Source: a virus. Taken from it: DNA of 29,964 nucleotides. The notes beneath the pieces are model-generated. The model did no database searches, was not told the origin of the DNA, and saw nothing but the letters and a program-made list of their open reading frames with translations. The number at the start of each line of letters is the position of its first letter. Position 1 is the stretch's first letter. The DNA lies in the IMG/VR virus record IMGVR_UViG_3300033144_007587, positions 1 to 29,964 of that record; one strand, written 5' to 3'. A program made the translations under genes and the position numbers. Below, one piece after another: positions 16,294 to 22,897 of this stretch.

Positions 16294-17108
16294 TTCTCAA
16301 ATTCAAGATCAATACGCACCCACTCCTTGGGGCATATGTCACAGTTAGTATATTTTGAATCCACACTCCACCTGGAAGCTGCGATTATTGTTTTCTTCAT
16401 GTTTGGTATAAGCCATGCACCCCACCAGCTAAAACAACTATTTGGGATTATGGCGTGATCACATTTGCTCATAAAGCTCATTGTCGCGTAATCAGTATAA
16501 TCACGACTGTCCAAAACGTAATTAAATTCTCCTTTCATATTTGCAGCCACCCAGTCCCGGGCATCCGTAAAACATACAAATTGGGGATCTTTAAACCATT
16601 CCCGCATCATCTGCATTCCCCTGAGATAAAAATCTCTGGGCACGAGTCCGTGTTTCTGTTTTGCCACACCGTCTGTTCTTTCTCCCCTACGCACATGCAC
16701 AAAGACAGATGGTCTTGTCCGCAACATAGTTTCAAAGTAAGCCATGGATTCATGGTAGGGATCATTCTTCAATGTAAACTCCGCAAGAAGTGTATTCCTG
16801 TAATTTCTGAAGTAATCGGCATCCTGGAAATACCCACTATACACCACATTCCCAAATGGACGAAGTAGGCTCGGGTCATATCCAGCATATTTTTCCGCTC
16901 TTTTTTCATGATTAACAGCAGTGGACTCATTATTGGTAATATTGAATTTATCCAAGACATAGGGGTAATTATACACGTGGTTGCTATTATACCAACTGGT
17001 GTCAAGCACCAAGGATGCGTCATGCTTCAGAGACTGGGCCCTCCCAAAAGCATACTGGAACATCTGATTTCCAAGCCCTCCTTTTAGTATAATTTTGACT
17101 TCTTTCAT
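16290..17108 (-). CDS. GT11 alpha-1,2-fucosyltransferase-like protein
   Basis: This 272-residue protein carries GT11 hallmarks: GGLGNQMFQYAFGRA at 10-24, YSGYFQDADYF at about 90-100, VFVHVRRGER at about 135-144 (the HxRRGD donor-binding motif), and NSCFSWWGAWL near residue 225. Bacterial members add fucose or related sugars from GDP-linked donors to O-antigen, capsule or oligosaccharides. One change is seen: the usual Asp after RRG is Glu. No GDP-fucose synthesis genes are in view, so donor sugar would come from the host. It overlaps the GT25 gene upstream and the carbamoyltransferase downstream by 4 nt, with no SD. Confidence 0.93.
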   Translation of the reverse strand: MKEVKIILKGGLGNQMFQYAFGRAQSLKHDASLVLDTSWYNSNHVYNYPYVLDKFNITNNESTAVNHEKRAEKYAGYDPSLLRPFGNVVYSGYFQDADYFRNYRNTLLAEFTLKNDPYHESMAYFETMLRTRPSVFVHVRRGERTDGVAKQKHGLVPRDFYLRGMQMMREWFKDPQFVCFTDARDWVAANMKGEFNYVLDSRDYTDYATMSFMSKCDHAIIPNSCFSWWGAWLIPNMKKTIIAASRWSVDSKYTNCDICPKEWVRIDLEFEK

Positions 17109-17764
17109 ATCAACGGTTTTTTAAACCTATCAACATAATCACGGTGACCATTCTGGATATCGGAATGATCTGCCCTCTGCCACGCCATTGGTGGATTGAA
17201 AGCATATGCCTTTAACGTGGTCTGCAAAGTTCTGAGATACCCATCCACAGAATCCTTCAAAAAAGGAAAACCACTGTACCATATATTCAATACTTCTGCG
17301 AAAACTCTTTGATTCACAGCATACGCATGTGTTGATGTCATTTCAGTAATGGCAACAACATGTTCCTTAATACCCTCTACATACTGCCCCACACCATTTA
17401 ACCCACCCAGATATAACATATCCCAATCAGAGGGGACATTTTCCGACCAGAGATCGAACTTTTCCGAGAAATGATCCACAAATTCACAATCATCCTCAAA
17501 AACCAACACGGATTGCACATCATCCTTCATAGCATCTCTTAATATCGATATATGTGTAGATATACATCCAGACATACCTTCAAATCCTCTCAGGGGTGGT
17601 TTATATGCGTCCGGTTTCCATCCCCATGTATTTCCTTCAACTGCGCGAATACGACCAGCACTTATTCCATTAGCAAGAAGCAACTGATCCATCCTCTTTC
17701 TGCGATCTGCTCGTTTAGGAAGATTGATATAACATATCCGGTCGAAGAATGTATTAATCTGCAT
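17105..17764 (-). CDS. GT25-family (LPS-type) glycosyltransferase
   Basis: This 219-residue protein has the GT25 order: YINLPKRADRRKRM near the N-terminus (family YxINLxxRxDR), GCISTHISILRDA, and VLVFEDDCEF (the acidic EDD metal/donor motif), then STHAYAVNQRVF. Relatives include LgtB/LpsA enzymes, which transfer galactose or glucose in lipooligosaccharide, and the collagen galactosyltransferases. Its length is about normal for short bacterial and phage members. A strong AAAGGAGG SD lies 6 nt before the ATG (17771-17778), inside the upstream glycosyltransferase gene, which it overlaps by 11 nt. Acceptor and sugar cannot be read from sequence. Confidence 0.9.
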   Translation of the reverse strand: MQINTFFDRICYINLPKRADRRKRMDQLLLANGISAGRIRAVEGNTWGWKPDAYKPPLRGFEGMSGCISTHISILRDAMKDDVQSVLVFEDDCEFVDHFSEKFDLWSENVPSDWDMLYLGGLNGVGQYVEGIKEHVVAITEMTSTHAYAVNQRVFAEVLNIWYSGFPFLKDSVDGYLRTLQTTLKAYAFNPPMAWQRADHSDIQNGHRDYVDRFKKPLI

Positions 17765-18440
17765 ACCATGCCTCCTTTACCCATTGTGCATCCACCTGGT
17801 TTGGTCTGGGGGATCCGTGAAAACATATGATACGGGCATCCTCTTTTAATCCAAATCGTTTTACATGCCTTTTATAACTACAAATCCCACTAACCACATT
17901 TTGCCAATGGACATAACGCTTACCGGCTTGTTTCAATTGGAAACTCAAATAATCCTGATCTCCTGCAAATTTACGGGAGTACAACTCATAGTTGAACTGC
18001 TCAAAGAGGAAGTTGAAAGACCCATCATTTCTCCAACTCATAATCGCAGATGCTACATAATTTTCCCACCGTGATCGTGTTGGGTTGAAAGGACGCAAAC
18101 CAATGAAATCAAAATCTTGCATCAACAGATCATCGATGTTGGCAAGAATGATTGTATCCAAATCAAAATAAAGGATGCGATCTGCATCAACCAAGTCTGG
18201 CCTAAACAACTCCACCTTTGACCACCATCCATGGTAATCAAACCTTAGTGGTAAAGCAAAAGGTTGTAGTACATCTGCCCCTGTATGTACCATATTCACA
18301 ATTGAACGACCTGTATCTGTCAAGCAATAGAAATCATAAGGTACGGTAATGTTCTTCTCCAACATGCCTTTCAAACGAATTACATCAATTGGGTGAAAAT
18401 CACCTCCAGATTTCAATACACATATTATTGCCGTTTTCAT
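17754..18440 (-). CDS. GT-A glycosyltransferase with DxD motif (GT8-like)
   Basis: This 228-residue protein opens with the strand TAIICVLKSGG, has GWWSKVELFRPDL, and then ILYFDLDTIIL, a clear DxD nucleotide-sugar and metal site. The later GDQDYLSFQL and ICFHGSPRPNQVD fit GT8-type or phage glycosyltransferases, where the FHGxPxP segment lies near the active site. A strong GGGAGGAG SD lies 6 nt before the ATG (18447-18454). The gene overlaps the DUF115-like gene by 4 nt and the GT25 gene by 11 nt. Such genes often follow capsid genes in environmental phages. Whether the acceptor is a virion protein or a host glycan is unknown. Confidence 0.85.
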   Translation of the reverse strand: MKTAIICVLKSGGDFHPIDVIRLKGMLEKNITVPYDFYCLTDTGRSIVNMVHTGADVLQPFALPLRFDYHGWWSKVELFRPDLVDADRILYFDLDTIILANIDDLLMQDFDFIGLRPFNPTRSRWENYVASAIMSWRNDGSFNFLFEQFNYELYSRKFAGDQDYLSFQLKQAGKRYVHWQNVVSGICSYKRHVKRFGLKEDARIICFHGSPRPNQVDAQWVKEAWYAD

Positions 18441-19234
18441 TTCCTTCTCCTCCCTCGTATTATCTTAACCTGTGGACTGGCCGGTGGGGGTAATTTTGTA
18501 ATGTCCACAACCGGAACCGGTAACCCCTTTAAAACATCCTTAACAGTCATTTTCGGAAAAATATCAATTGCACTGTCAGGACTAGCATTAATAATCACAA
18601 TCCCACGAACTGCAGCATCTCTGGCAATCGCGGGAAACCCGGACATATGGCGTATAAATGGGAGTTTTTCCTTTTTACGTGGTGTGTACTTACCGGGACC
18701 GGAATAGTCTGAATGCCAATGCTGTCTGCCATCATCACCCAATTTCATATCAAATCCCAATAACACAATACGTTTTGCACCCATATTCGCTGCCACACTT
18801 ATTGCCGCTGCACCACTGTTGCCGTTCCAAGCGACTTTGTGTGGGTCCGGAGTTATTCCTTTGTTATGGGAATTGTCCTTGGGAGTATGTTTGACATTCT
18901 CAGAACGGAATCTGCCATTGGCAAAATAAGGATGGCTCGTCACCTTTAATCCTGTAAATTCTGCCAGTAGTTTCCTGTGCTTAAGATACCAACCCTTATC
19001 TCCCCAGAACACAACATCAATCCAGTTACCTATCAGAAACGCTGTATTGACTCCAATCGCATGTTTTTTGTGAATGGAATCCATATAGGGTGAATAGGCA
19101 CTGAGCGGTAAATCCTGAGACATCACATTCTGGATGATTTCTTCCGGGACATCAAATTGTCTCGGTAAAGATGGTCCTCCACCTAATATCCAACATTCGC
19201 CGCCTTCCCATATTCTAGGAATGCGCCAGGCCAT
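18437..19234 (-). CDS. DUF115-like / 'norphogenetic' Rossmann protein
   Basis: This 265-residue protein begins with CWILGGGPSL (residues 14-23), a nucleotide-binding-like glycine loop. It then has GVNTAFLIGNWIDVVFWGD, NGNSGAAAISVAANMGAKRI and VLLGFDMKLG followed by QHWHSDY. This order is that of the DUF115/MptE-like proteins found in many phage structural regions, some annotated as norphogenetic protein. The fold is related to sialyltransferase-like and 6-hydroxymethylpterin diphosphokinase-like enzymes; function in phages is not known. The C-terminus is Pro-rich and ends in a basic GRRRK tail. Start and preceding stop share one base (TAATG). It may belong to the head region or open the glycan cassette. 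Confidence 0.75.
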   Translation of the reverse strand: MAWRIPRIWEGGECWILGGGPSLPRQFDVPEEIIQNVMSQDLPLSAYSPYMDSIHKKHAIGVNTAFLIGNWIDVVFWGDKGWYLKHRKLLAEFTGLKVTSHPYFANGRFRSENVKHTPKDNSHNKGITPDPHKVAWNGNSGAAAISVAANMGAKRIVLLGFDMKLGDDGRQHWHSDYSGPGKYTPRKKEKLPFIRHMSGFPAIARDAAVRGIVIINASPDSAIDIFPKMTVKDVLKGLPVPVVDITKLPPPASPQVKIIRGRRRK

Positions 19235-19578
19235 TATGCCTGCAGACCCTCGATGAATTTCTCAGCTGCCTCTTTCCCTTTGATCGCTTCTTCATTCACG
19301 ACCTTTTCATTGGAATCAAGTATATTGTAGAAACCACCACTACGGTGCTTTACAGTATACTCGGGCTTGACCACCTTTACAGGTGCTGCGGCTTCCTCCT
19401 TTGCAGGATTCTTATCCAAGCAAATAATAACATCACGGAAACCCTGAGGTATCTCATGATCATATGCCATAAATTCCTGCCCAGGCTTAATAATCCGATT
19501 ACTCTTCATACGGAAGGATCCTCCACCGATCTTTTTCCACTTGAGCTTTTTTTCGTCTGTATTTTTTGAACGTTCCAT
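19234..19578 (-). CDS. Small hypothetical phage protein downstream of capsid gene
   Basis: This 114-residue protein has two parts. Residues 1-55 are basic with short strands (FRMKSNRIIKPGQEFMAYD). After an Ala/Pro-Val-Lys linker comes YTVKHRSGGFYNILDSNEKV and a C-terminal helix (GKEAAEKFIEGL). This two-part shape occurs in small phage proteins near the capsid gene; I do not recognise a function. A head accessory or decoration role is possible. It is separated from the capsid gene by 45 nt holding a terminator-like hairpin, has no SD, and shares one base with the next gene. Confidence 0.6.
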   Translation of the reverse strand: MERSKNTDEKKLKWKKIGGGSFRMKSNRIIKPGQEFMAYDHEIPQGFRDVIICLDKNPAKEEAAAPVKVVKPEYTVKHRSGGFYNILDSNEKVVNEEAIKGKEAAEKFIEGLQA

Positions 19579-19587
19579 TGTCTTAAG

Positions 19588-19616
19588 TTTTTAAAAGAAT
19601 CACTTGATTAGTGATT
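19588..19616 (-). terminator. Hairpin after major capsid gene, possible attenuating terminator
   Basis: The 45-nt gap after the capsid stop has a perfect 7-bp inverted repeat, AATCACT and AGTGATT (19598-19604 and 19610-19616), with a 5-nt loop. On the minus strand it is followed by CTTTTAAAA. The stem is A/T-rich and the T-run short, so termination would be weak. It may end part of the capsid transcripts or stabilise their 3' end. Confidence 0.45.
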
Positions 19617-19623
19617 ACTTGAT

Positions 19624-20727
19624 TTAAGAAGCGTGAACAACCCCACATTTGCCGTCTTGGTCAGAACGAATCTGCGGCACCTGGATTGTCATTACTTTGT
19701 ATTTGGTTACAAACCTACCTTCTTCTGTCCACTGGACATTCTGGATTCCCATACCACGAACCAGGCGAACAGTTTCCTTGCTCATCTGAACCATGAGTAC
19801 GTTATCAGCCGTAAGGGTGTCAACCACCTTTATACCTTTGATACCACTAATCTTCAGGAGTCTCTCACGAATGGTTCCAGAAGTTCTGGTATCAGGAGTA
19901 GCATGGACATAATCTTCATCCAGTTTGGTTTCATATGCTGTAGGAATATACACCATAAACGGACCTTGCTGGAAATTATTAAGCATTGACTGTTTCCAAG
20001 CCAAAACCTGATCAACAATGTCCTTACCGGAAGCAGCTGAATCATCCCAATTGGTTCCCAGCGTCTGGGTATCCCGGTCTGGGTGATTGAGGTAACTGTA
20101 AATACTGTTCCTGCTGCGTGAATCCTTTGTACCCCATGCATATTCGGTATCCGTAAAAAGCATTTGCTCCAGCTTCAGCTTTATTTTACGAGTAGCACGT
20201 TCAGCCATTGTGGTGTCAATACCATTACCCATATTCCTGGAAACCGTGAGAGCACGAGTGTTTATTTCGTAGTCTGCATGGATTATCGGAATGGGTAAGT
20301 AGTTATGTTGCCATTCTGGCCTGTCGTTCTGTCCACGGGGTAAACCGTCCATGGTCAGTTCAGCAGTCAACGCATCGGATACGTCATGCCATTCCAGCAC
20401 GGTTGTACCCATCCCGTTTCCGAGATCATAGGTTAATCCATTTGAAACCAGATCCTCAATACCACCAAGCCTGGACTCGGAGATACCAATTACAGCTTCA
20501 TCAAGTCTCTTCCATTCATCCCTTCTCAGGGTGGCGTTGACATTAATGGACTGGGTTGCATAATTCTTGGGATCCTCACGGTCCCCACTTCCTTTATAGA
20601 CCGACATGTATGCCCGACCATCGTTTCCAACGAAAGGACGTAATGAACCAGGGTCCATTTGGTTATTTGCCTGTAGTGTGTGAGCGATATCGCCCTTCAT
20701 ATCTACCTGTACATTTGTATTTGGCAT
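19624..20727 (-). CDS. Major capsid protein (HK97 fold, linocin/encapsulin-like)
   Basis: This 367-residue protein has the pattern of capsid proteins related to Linocin M18/encapsulin. The stretch LRRDEWKRLDEAVIGISESR is followed by GLTYDLGNGMGTTVLEWHDV, then PIPIIHADYEINTRALTVSR and an E-rich helix (RKIKLKLEQMLFTD). The C-terminal part (GIKVVDTLTADNVLMVQMS; MTIQVPQIRSD) forms the usual strands of the A and P domains. It builds the icosahedral shell. The position after scaffold and decoration genes agrees. An AAGGAG SD (20736-20741) precedes the ATG with good spacing, and a hairpin follows the stop, both fitting high expression. No encapsulin cargo gene is seen, and the portal and protease show it serves a phage. 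Confidence 0.9.
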   Translation of the reverse strand: MPNTNVQVDMKGDIAHTLQANNQMDPGSLRPFVGNDGRAYMSVYKGSGDREDPKNYATQSINVNATLRRDEWKRLDEAVIGISESRLGGIEDLVSNGLTYDLGNGMGTTVLEWHDVSDALTAELTMDGLPRGQNDRPEWQHNYLPIPIIHADYEINTRALTVSRNMGNGIDTTMAERATRKIKLKLEQMLFTDTEYAWGTKDSRSRNSIYSYLNHPDRDTQTLGTNWDDSAASGKDIVDQVLAWKQSMLNNFQQGPFMVYIPTAYETKLDEDYVHATPDTRTSGTIRERLLKISGIKGIKVVDTLTADNVLMVQMSKETVRLVRGMGIQNVQWTEEGRFVTKYKVMTIQVPQIRSDQDGKCGVVHAS

Positions 20728-20747
20728 TTGAATTTCTCCTTTCTGTT

Positions 20748-21227
20748 TTAAACGATCCTGACCTTGATGCGACCACCCAATACCAATGGAGACACACTTG
20801 AGTCCGCACTGGAATTAAGCAGATCGAGCGCCTCAAGAGCCTGACCTACGATTTGATTAGTGACGTTCGGTGCATTACTGGCATCGGCAGCATGTGCCTG
20901 CATTAATCCCGAGCCATTGGATTCCAAAAAGTCTCCAATGGATACATCTTCGTCATCAGCTAAAATAGCCATAACGATATCGCCGCGACCTGGGATCCAG
21001 CATTGGATCTTGTCACTGGCAGCGTAGGTATCATCGATACCTTTTCCCTGTAGTTCATCCTCAACAGCGAACATGGGAAGAACATTCCCACCGGCAGTTG
21101 CATGTGCTTGCACATTTGCACTACTGTCAATCGCTATTAACGTTCCCGGAATGATAGCAACTGCAGTTGCAGTATACTCTTCATTGACATCCGAGAAATT
21201 TTTGATCTTAATAGACTTTAAAGCCAT
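20748..21227 (-). CDS. Capsid decoration / cement-like protein
   Basis: This 159-residue, Ala/Asp/Ser-rich protein sits just before the capsid gene, the usual place of a head decoration protein. It has an N-terminal FSDVNEEYTATAVAIIPGTL, beta-rich middle segments (IQCWIPGRGDIVMAILADD; VSIGDFLESNGSG) and the C-terminal strand LGGRIKVRIV. This resembles the DUF2190-like small beta-barrel proteins that bind the capsid surface. GGAGG with good spacing lies before the ATG (21235-21240). No motif for an enzyme is present. Assignment rests on position, size and the pattern PGTLIAIDSS...GDFLxSNGSG. Confidence 0.75.
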   Translation of the reverse strand: MALKSIKIKNFSDVNEEYTATAVAIIPGTLIAIDSSANVQAHATAGGNVLPMFAVEDELQGKGIDDTYAASDKIQCWIPGRGDIVMAILADDEDVSIGDFLESNGSGLMQAHAADASNAPNVTNQIVGQALEALDLLNSSADSSVSPLVLGGRIKVRIV

Positions 21228-21243
21228 ATTTTATCCTCCTCTC

Positions 21244-21789
21244 TTAAGCGGTTGCCTTCTTCGTGGCAAAAGGAGGCAGTAAAGGCTCCTCGCCATCGAT
21301 ATTCACCTCCACGGTTTCTACGCCATTCAATGAATAATCAGCAACTGTTGTTGTTACAACGGATTTGAAAACATTCTCCAGAGTTTCAATCTCCATAACT
21401 TTGAGTTTGTCCTCTGTCCAGACATCTTCCGTATTATCAAGAATGGCTTTCACCATTTTTGTACGAGCCTCCTGATGGAGTCTCAGACCGGAACTAAATT
21501 GTTCCTTGAATTCATTCGGTACGGACTCCAAAAAATCCTCCACCTTTTCAAACTTAGGTGTGGCATTTGCAGTCACGTCGGCTGGCTTTGTCTCGGCATT
21601 CGCCTCAACTACTGGCTCTGTTTTTACAGGGGGATCTTTCTTGACCTCGTTCTGCACGAGTTTGGCAATTTCCTCCTCCTTCAGAGTCAGCAACCATGGT
21701 TTTGCCTCGGCGGTGTATACAGTTTTCTCGTTGGCAATCAACGCATCAATCGCATCTTCGCAGCAAGGCTTGGCAATCTTGTCACTCAT
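21244..21789 (-). CDS. Nested in-frame scaffold protein from internal start
   Basis: An ATG at 21789 is in the same frame as the protease gene (codon 369) and would give 181 residues starting MSDKIAKPCCEDAIDAL. It is preceded by AAGGAGG at 21798-21804, with 8 nt between GGAGG and the ATG. This is far better than the leader of the full gene, which has no SD. The product is acidic, helical and low in aromatic residues except near the start, as scaffolds are. Known parallels are lambda Nu3 inside C and Mu Z inside I. Two adjacent Cys at residues 9-10 are notable. A further Met at 22167 has a GGAGG 13 nt away and is less likely. Confidence 0.7.
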   Translation of the reverse strand: MSDKIAKPCCEDAIDALIANEKTVYTAEAKPWLLTLKEEEIAKLVQNEVKKDPPVKTEPVVEANAETKPADVTANATPKFEKVEDFLESVPNEFKEQFSSGLRLHQEARTKMVKAILDNTEDVWTEDKLKVMEIETLENVFKSVVTTTVADYSLNGVETVEVNIDGEEPLLPPFATKKATA

Positions 21790-22893
21790 GTTGGTAACCT
21801 CCTTTTTAGAATTGTTATTATTTGTACGTCGTATAAGACCACCCCTTGTGAGGGTAACGTACGTTACTTGTTTGCGTACTTCCGTAGGCTCCTCCGCAAA
21901 CGTAAGTTCTCCATTGTCATTAACGGAGTAATCACGCCTGTACATTTTCGGGGGAATCACAGGATCACGCGACCTGACACTATAAACAAAGTAATCGTCA
22001 TACACATTTTCAGTGTAATACGATTTAAGATCAGTGTCCATTGCATCAAGTTTGGTCTGAATCAGAGACATTATCTCACGATAACCCGATTCCGCATTGG
22101 CAATCAGATCCGCAAGATATTGCTCCTTACTCAAAACCGTCAATTTTTCATCCTTTTCTGTTTTCATAGTTTTACTCTTTCCTCCTTCCTTATTAGCACG
22201 AACGCCACAGCCATCATCAATCGAACATGCACCAACCTCTCCGGGTAAAAGAGCGAGATGATCTGGTCTATGATTTCTGGATATAGCATTGTAAGTTTCA
22301 CCTTTCCATTCACCTGATACGTTTTCGTCTTCACTGAACAGTCCCGCACTCACTTCCATGAGCTCACCACTGTCAATGGTGCTTAAAGCCTCAGGAGATT
22401 TTTGTTTTATCTCCCCCTCCTCTATCCAAGCCTCTGCACGTAATCGATCTCCATCCATTCTCACGTCCTCGATTACTCCCACACCATATTCTTCCAAGAT
22501 TCCTGGTACCTGGGCAGAGACATATTCTCCACCACTTTGTGGGTGACTAATTGTAACAGGTACACCGTTCCAAGCATCTGCTGCGGCTCCTAGTTCTTCC
22601 GCTGAATGGTACAGGGGACCATGATTTCCACTATGGACCCCTTCAACCATCATAGTTACTGGAACGACGATATATTTTTTTCCATTGCGTTCTTCCCTAC
22701 GAACCGTGTAATCGGCATTCACACAGAAAATGGACTTTAAATGGGTACGAATCGCACCATTAGCCCGTCGAATAGCTGAATTCTCCTGACCACCACGGGT
22801 AAGGGTGTTATTTGCTATTCTTACCCACTGATCTTTTTGCTTCTCAGTAAGTCCTTTTTTGTGCTCGTCTACGTCTTCAATTGTCCATGACAT
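21244..22893 (-). CDS. Prohead protease-like (DUF2213) protein fused to scaffold
   Basis: This 549-residue protein has two regions. Residues 1-235 look like the DUF2213 phage protease-like domain: HSAEELGAAADAWNGVPVTI then SHPQ, a central VSAGLFSEDENVSGE, and ISRNHRPDHLALLPGEVGA. The Ser and His in these motifs are candidate catalytic residues. Residues from about 370 on are acidic, Lys/Glu-rich and helical (EEEIAKLVQNEVKKD; VEDFLESVPNEFKEQF), as expected for an internal scaffold. The linker holds YVTLTRGG and an Asn-rich stretch. In phages with this layout the full protein cleaves scaffold and capsid during maturation. A strong internal start at 21789 would give scaffold alone, as in lambda C/Nu3. 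Confidence 0.82.
   Translation of the reverse strand: MSWTIEDVDEHKKGLTEKQKDQWVRIANNTLTRGGQENSAIRRANGAIRTHLKSIFCVNADYTVRREERNGKKYIVVPVTMMVEGVHSGNHGPLYHSAEELGAAADAWNGVPVTISHPQSGGEYVSAQVPGILEEYGVGVIEDVRMDGDRLRAEAWIEEGEIKQKSPEALSTIDSGELMEVSAGLFSEDENVSGEWKGETYNAISRNHRPDHLALLPGEVGACSIDDGCGVRANKEGGKSKTMKTEKDEKLTVLSKEQYLADLIANAESGYREIMSLIQTKLDAMDTDLKSYYTENVYDDYFVYSVRSRDPVIPPKMYRRDYSVNDNGELTFAEEPTEVRKQVTYVTLTRGGLIRRTNNNNSKKEVTNMSDKIAKPCCEDAIDALIANEKTVYTAEAKPWLLTLKEEEIAKLVQNEVKKDPPVKTEPVVEANAETKPADVTANATPKFEKVEDFLESVPNEFKEQFSSGLRLHQEARTKMVKAILDNTEDVWTEDKLKVMEIETLENVFKSVVTTTVADYSLNGVETVEVNIDGEEPLLPPFATKKATA
21798..21804 (-). promoter_or_regulatory. Internal ribosome binding site for nested scaffold
   Basis: The minus strand reads AAGGAGG TTACCAAC ATG, a near-perfect anti-SD match at optimal spacing, inside the protease/scaffold gene. 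The coding frame is kept, and the SD falls in the Lys-Lys-Glu-Val stretch of the linker, where sequence constraint should be low. Confidence 0.75.
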
Positions 22894-22897
22894 AACT

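Larger units (their letters stand above)
7950..18440 (-). other. Glycan-modification gene cassette inside the late structural operon
   Basis: Thirteen consecutive minus-strand genes between the capsid region and the adaptor have no virion signature. They encode glycosyltransferases (GT-A/DxD, GT25, GT11, GT10-like), a carbamoyltransferase, two methyltransferases, two radical SAM enzymes, an SDR, two sulfotransferases and an APS-kinase-like protein. The DUF115-like gene at 18437-19234 may be a fourteenth member. Nearly all neighbours overlap by 4-35 nt, and no internal promoter or terminator is visible, so they should be co-transcribed with virion genes. No transposase, integrase or flanking repeat was seen. 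Cassette limits are inferred from gene function, not from an insertion scar. Confidence 0.6.

Noticed and set aside
7950-18440. Cassette as a transposon or integron
   Set aside because: No transposase, integrase, terminal inverted repeats or target duplications were seen at either border. The borders are overlapping genes.
19624-20727. Encapsulin nanocompartment instead of a phage capsid
   Set aside because: Portal, minor head protein, protease/scaffold and tail genes flank it in standard phage order, and no ferritin-like or peroxidase cargo gene is present.
21475-22248. Plus-strand open frame of 257 codons
   Set aside because: It lies antisense inside the protease/scaffold gene, has no SD, and its product is Cys/Phe/Arg-rich without domain features. 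It is a shadow of the minus-strand coding frame.
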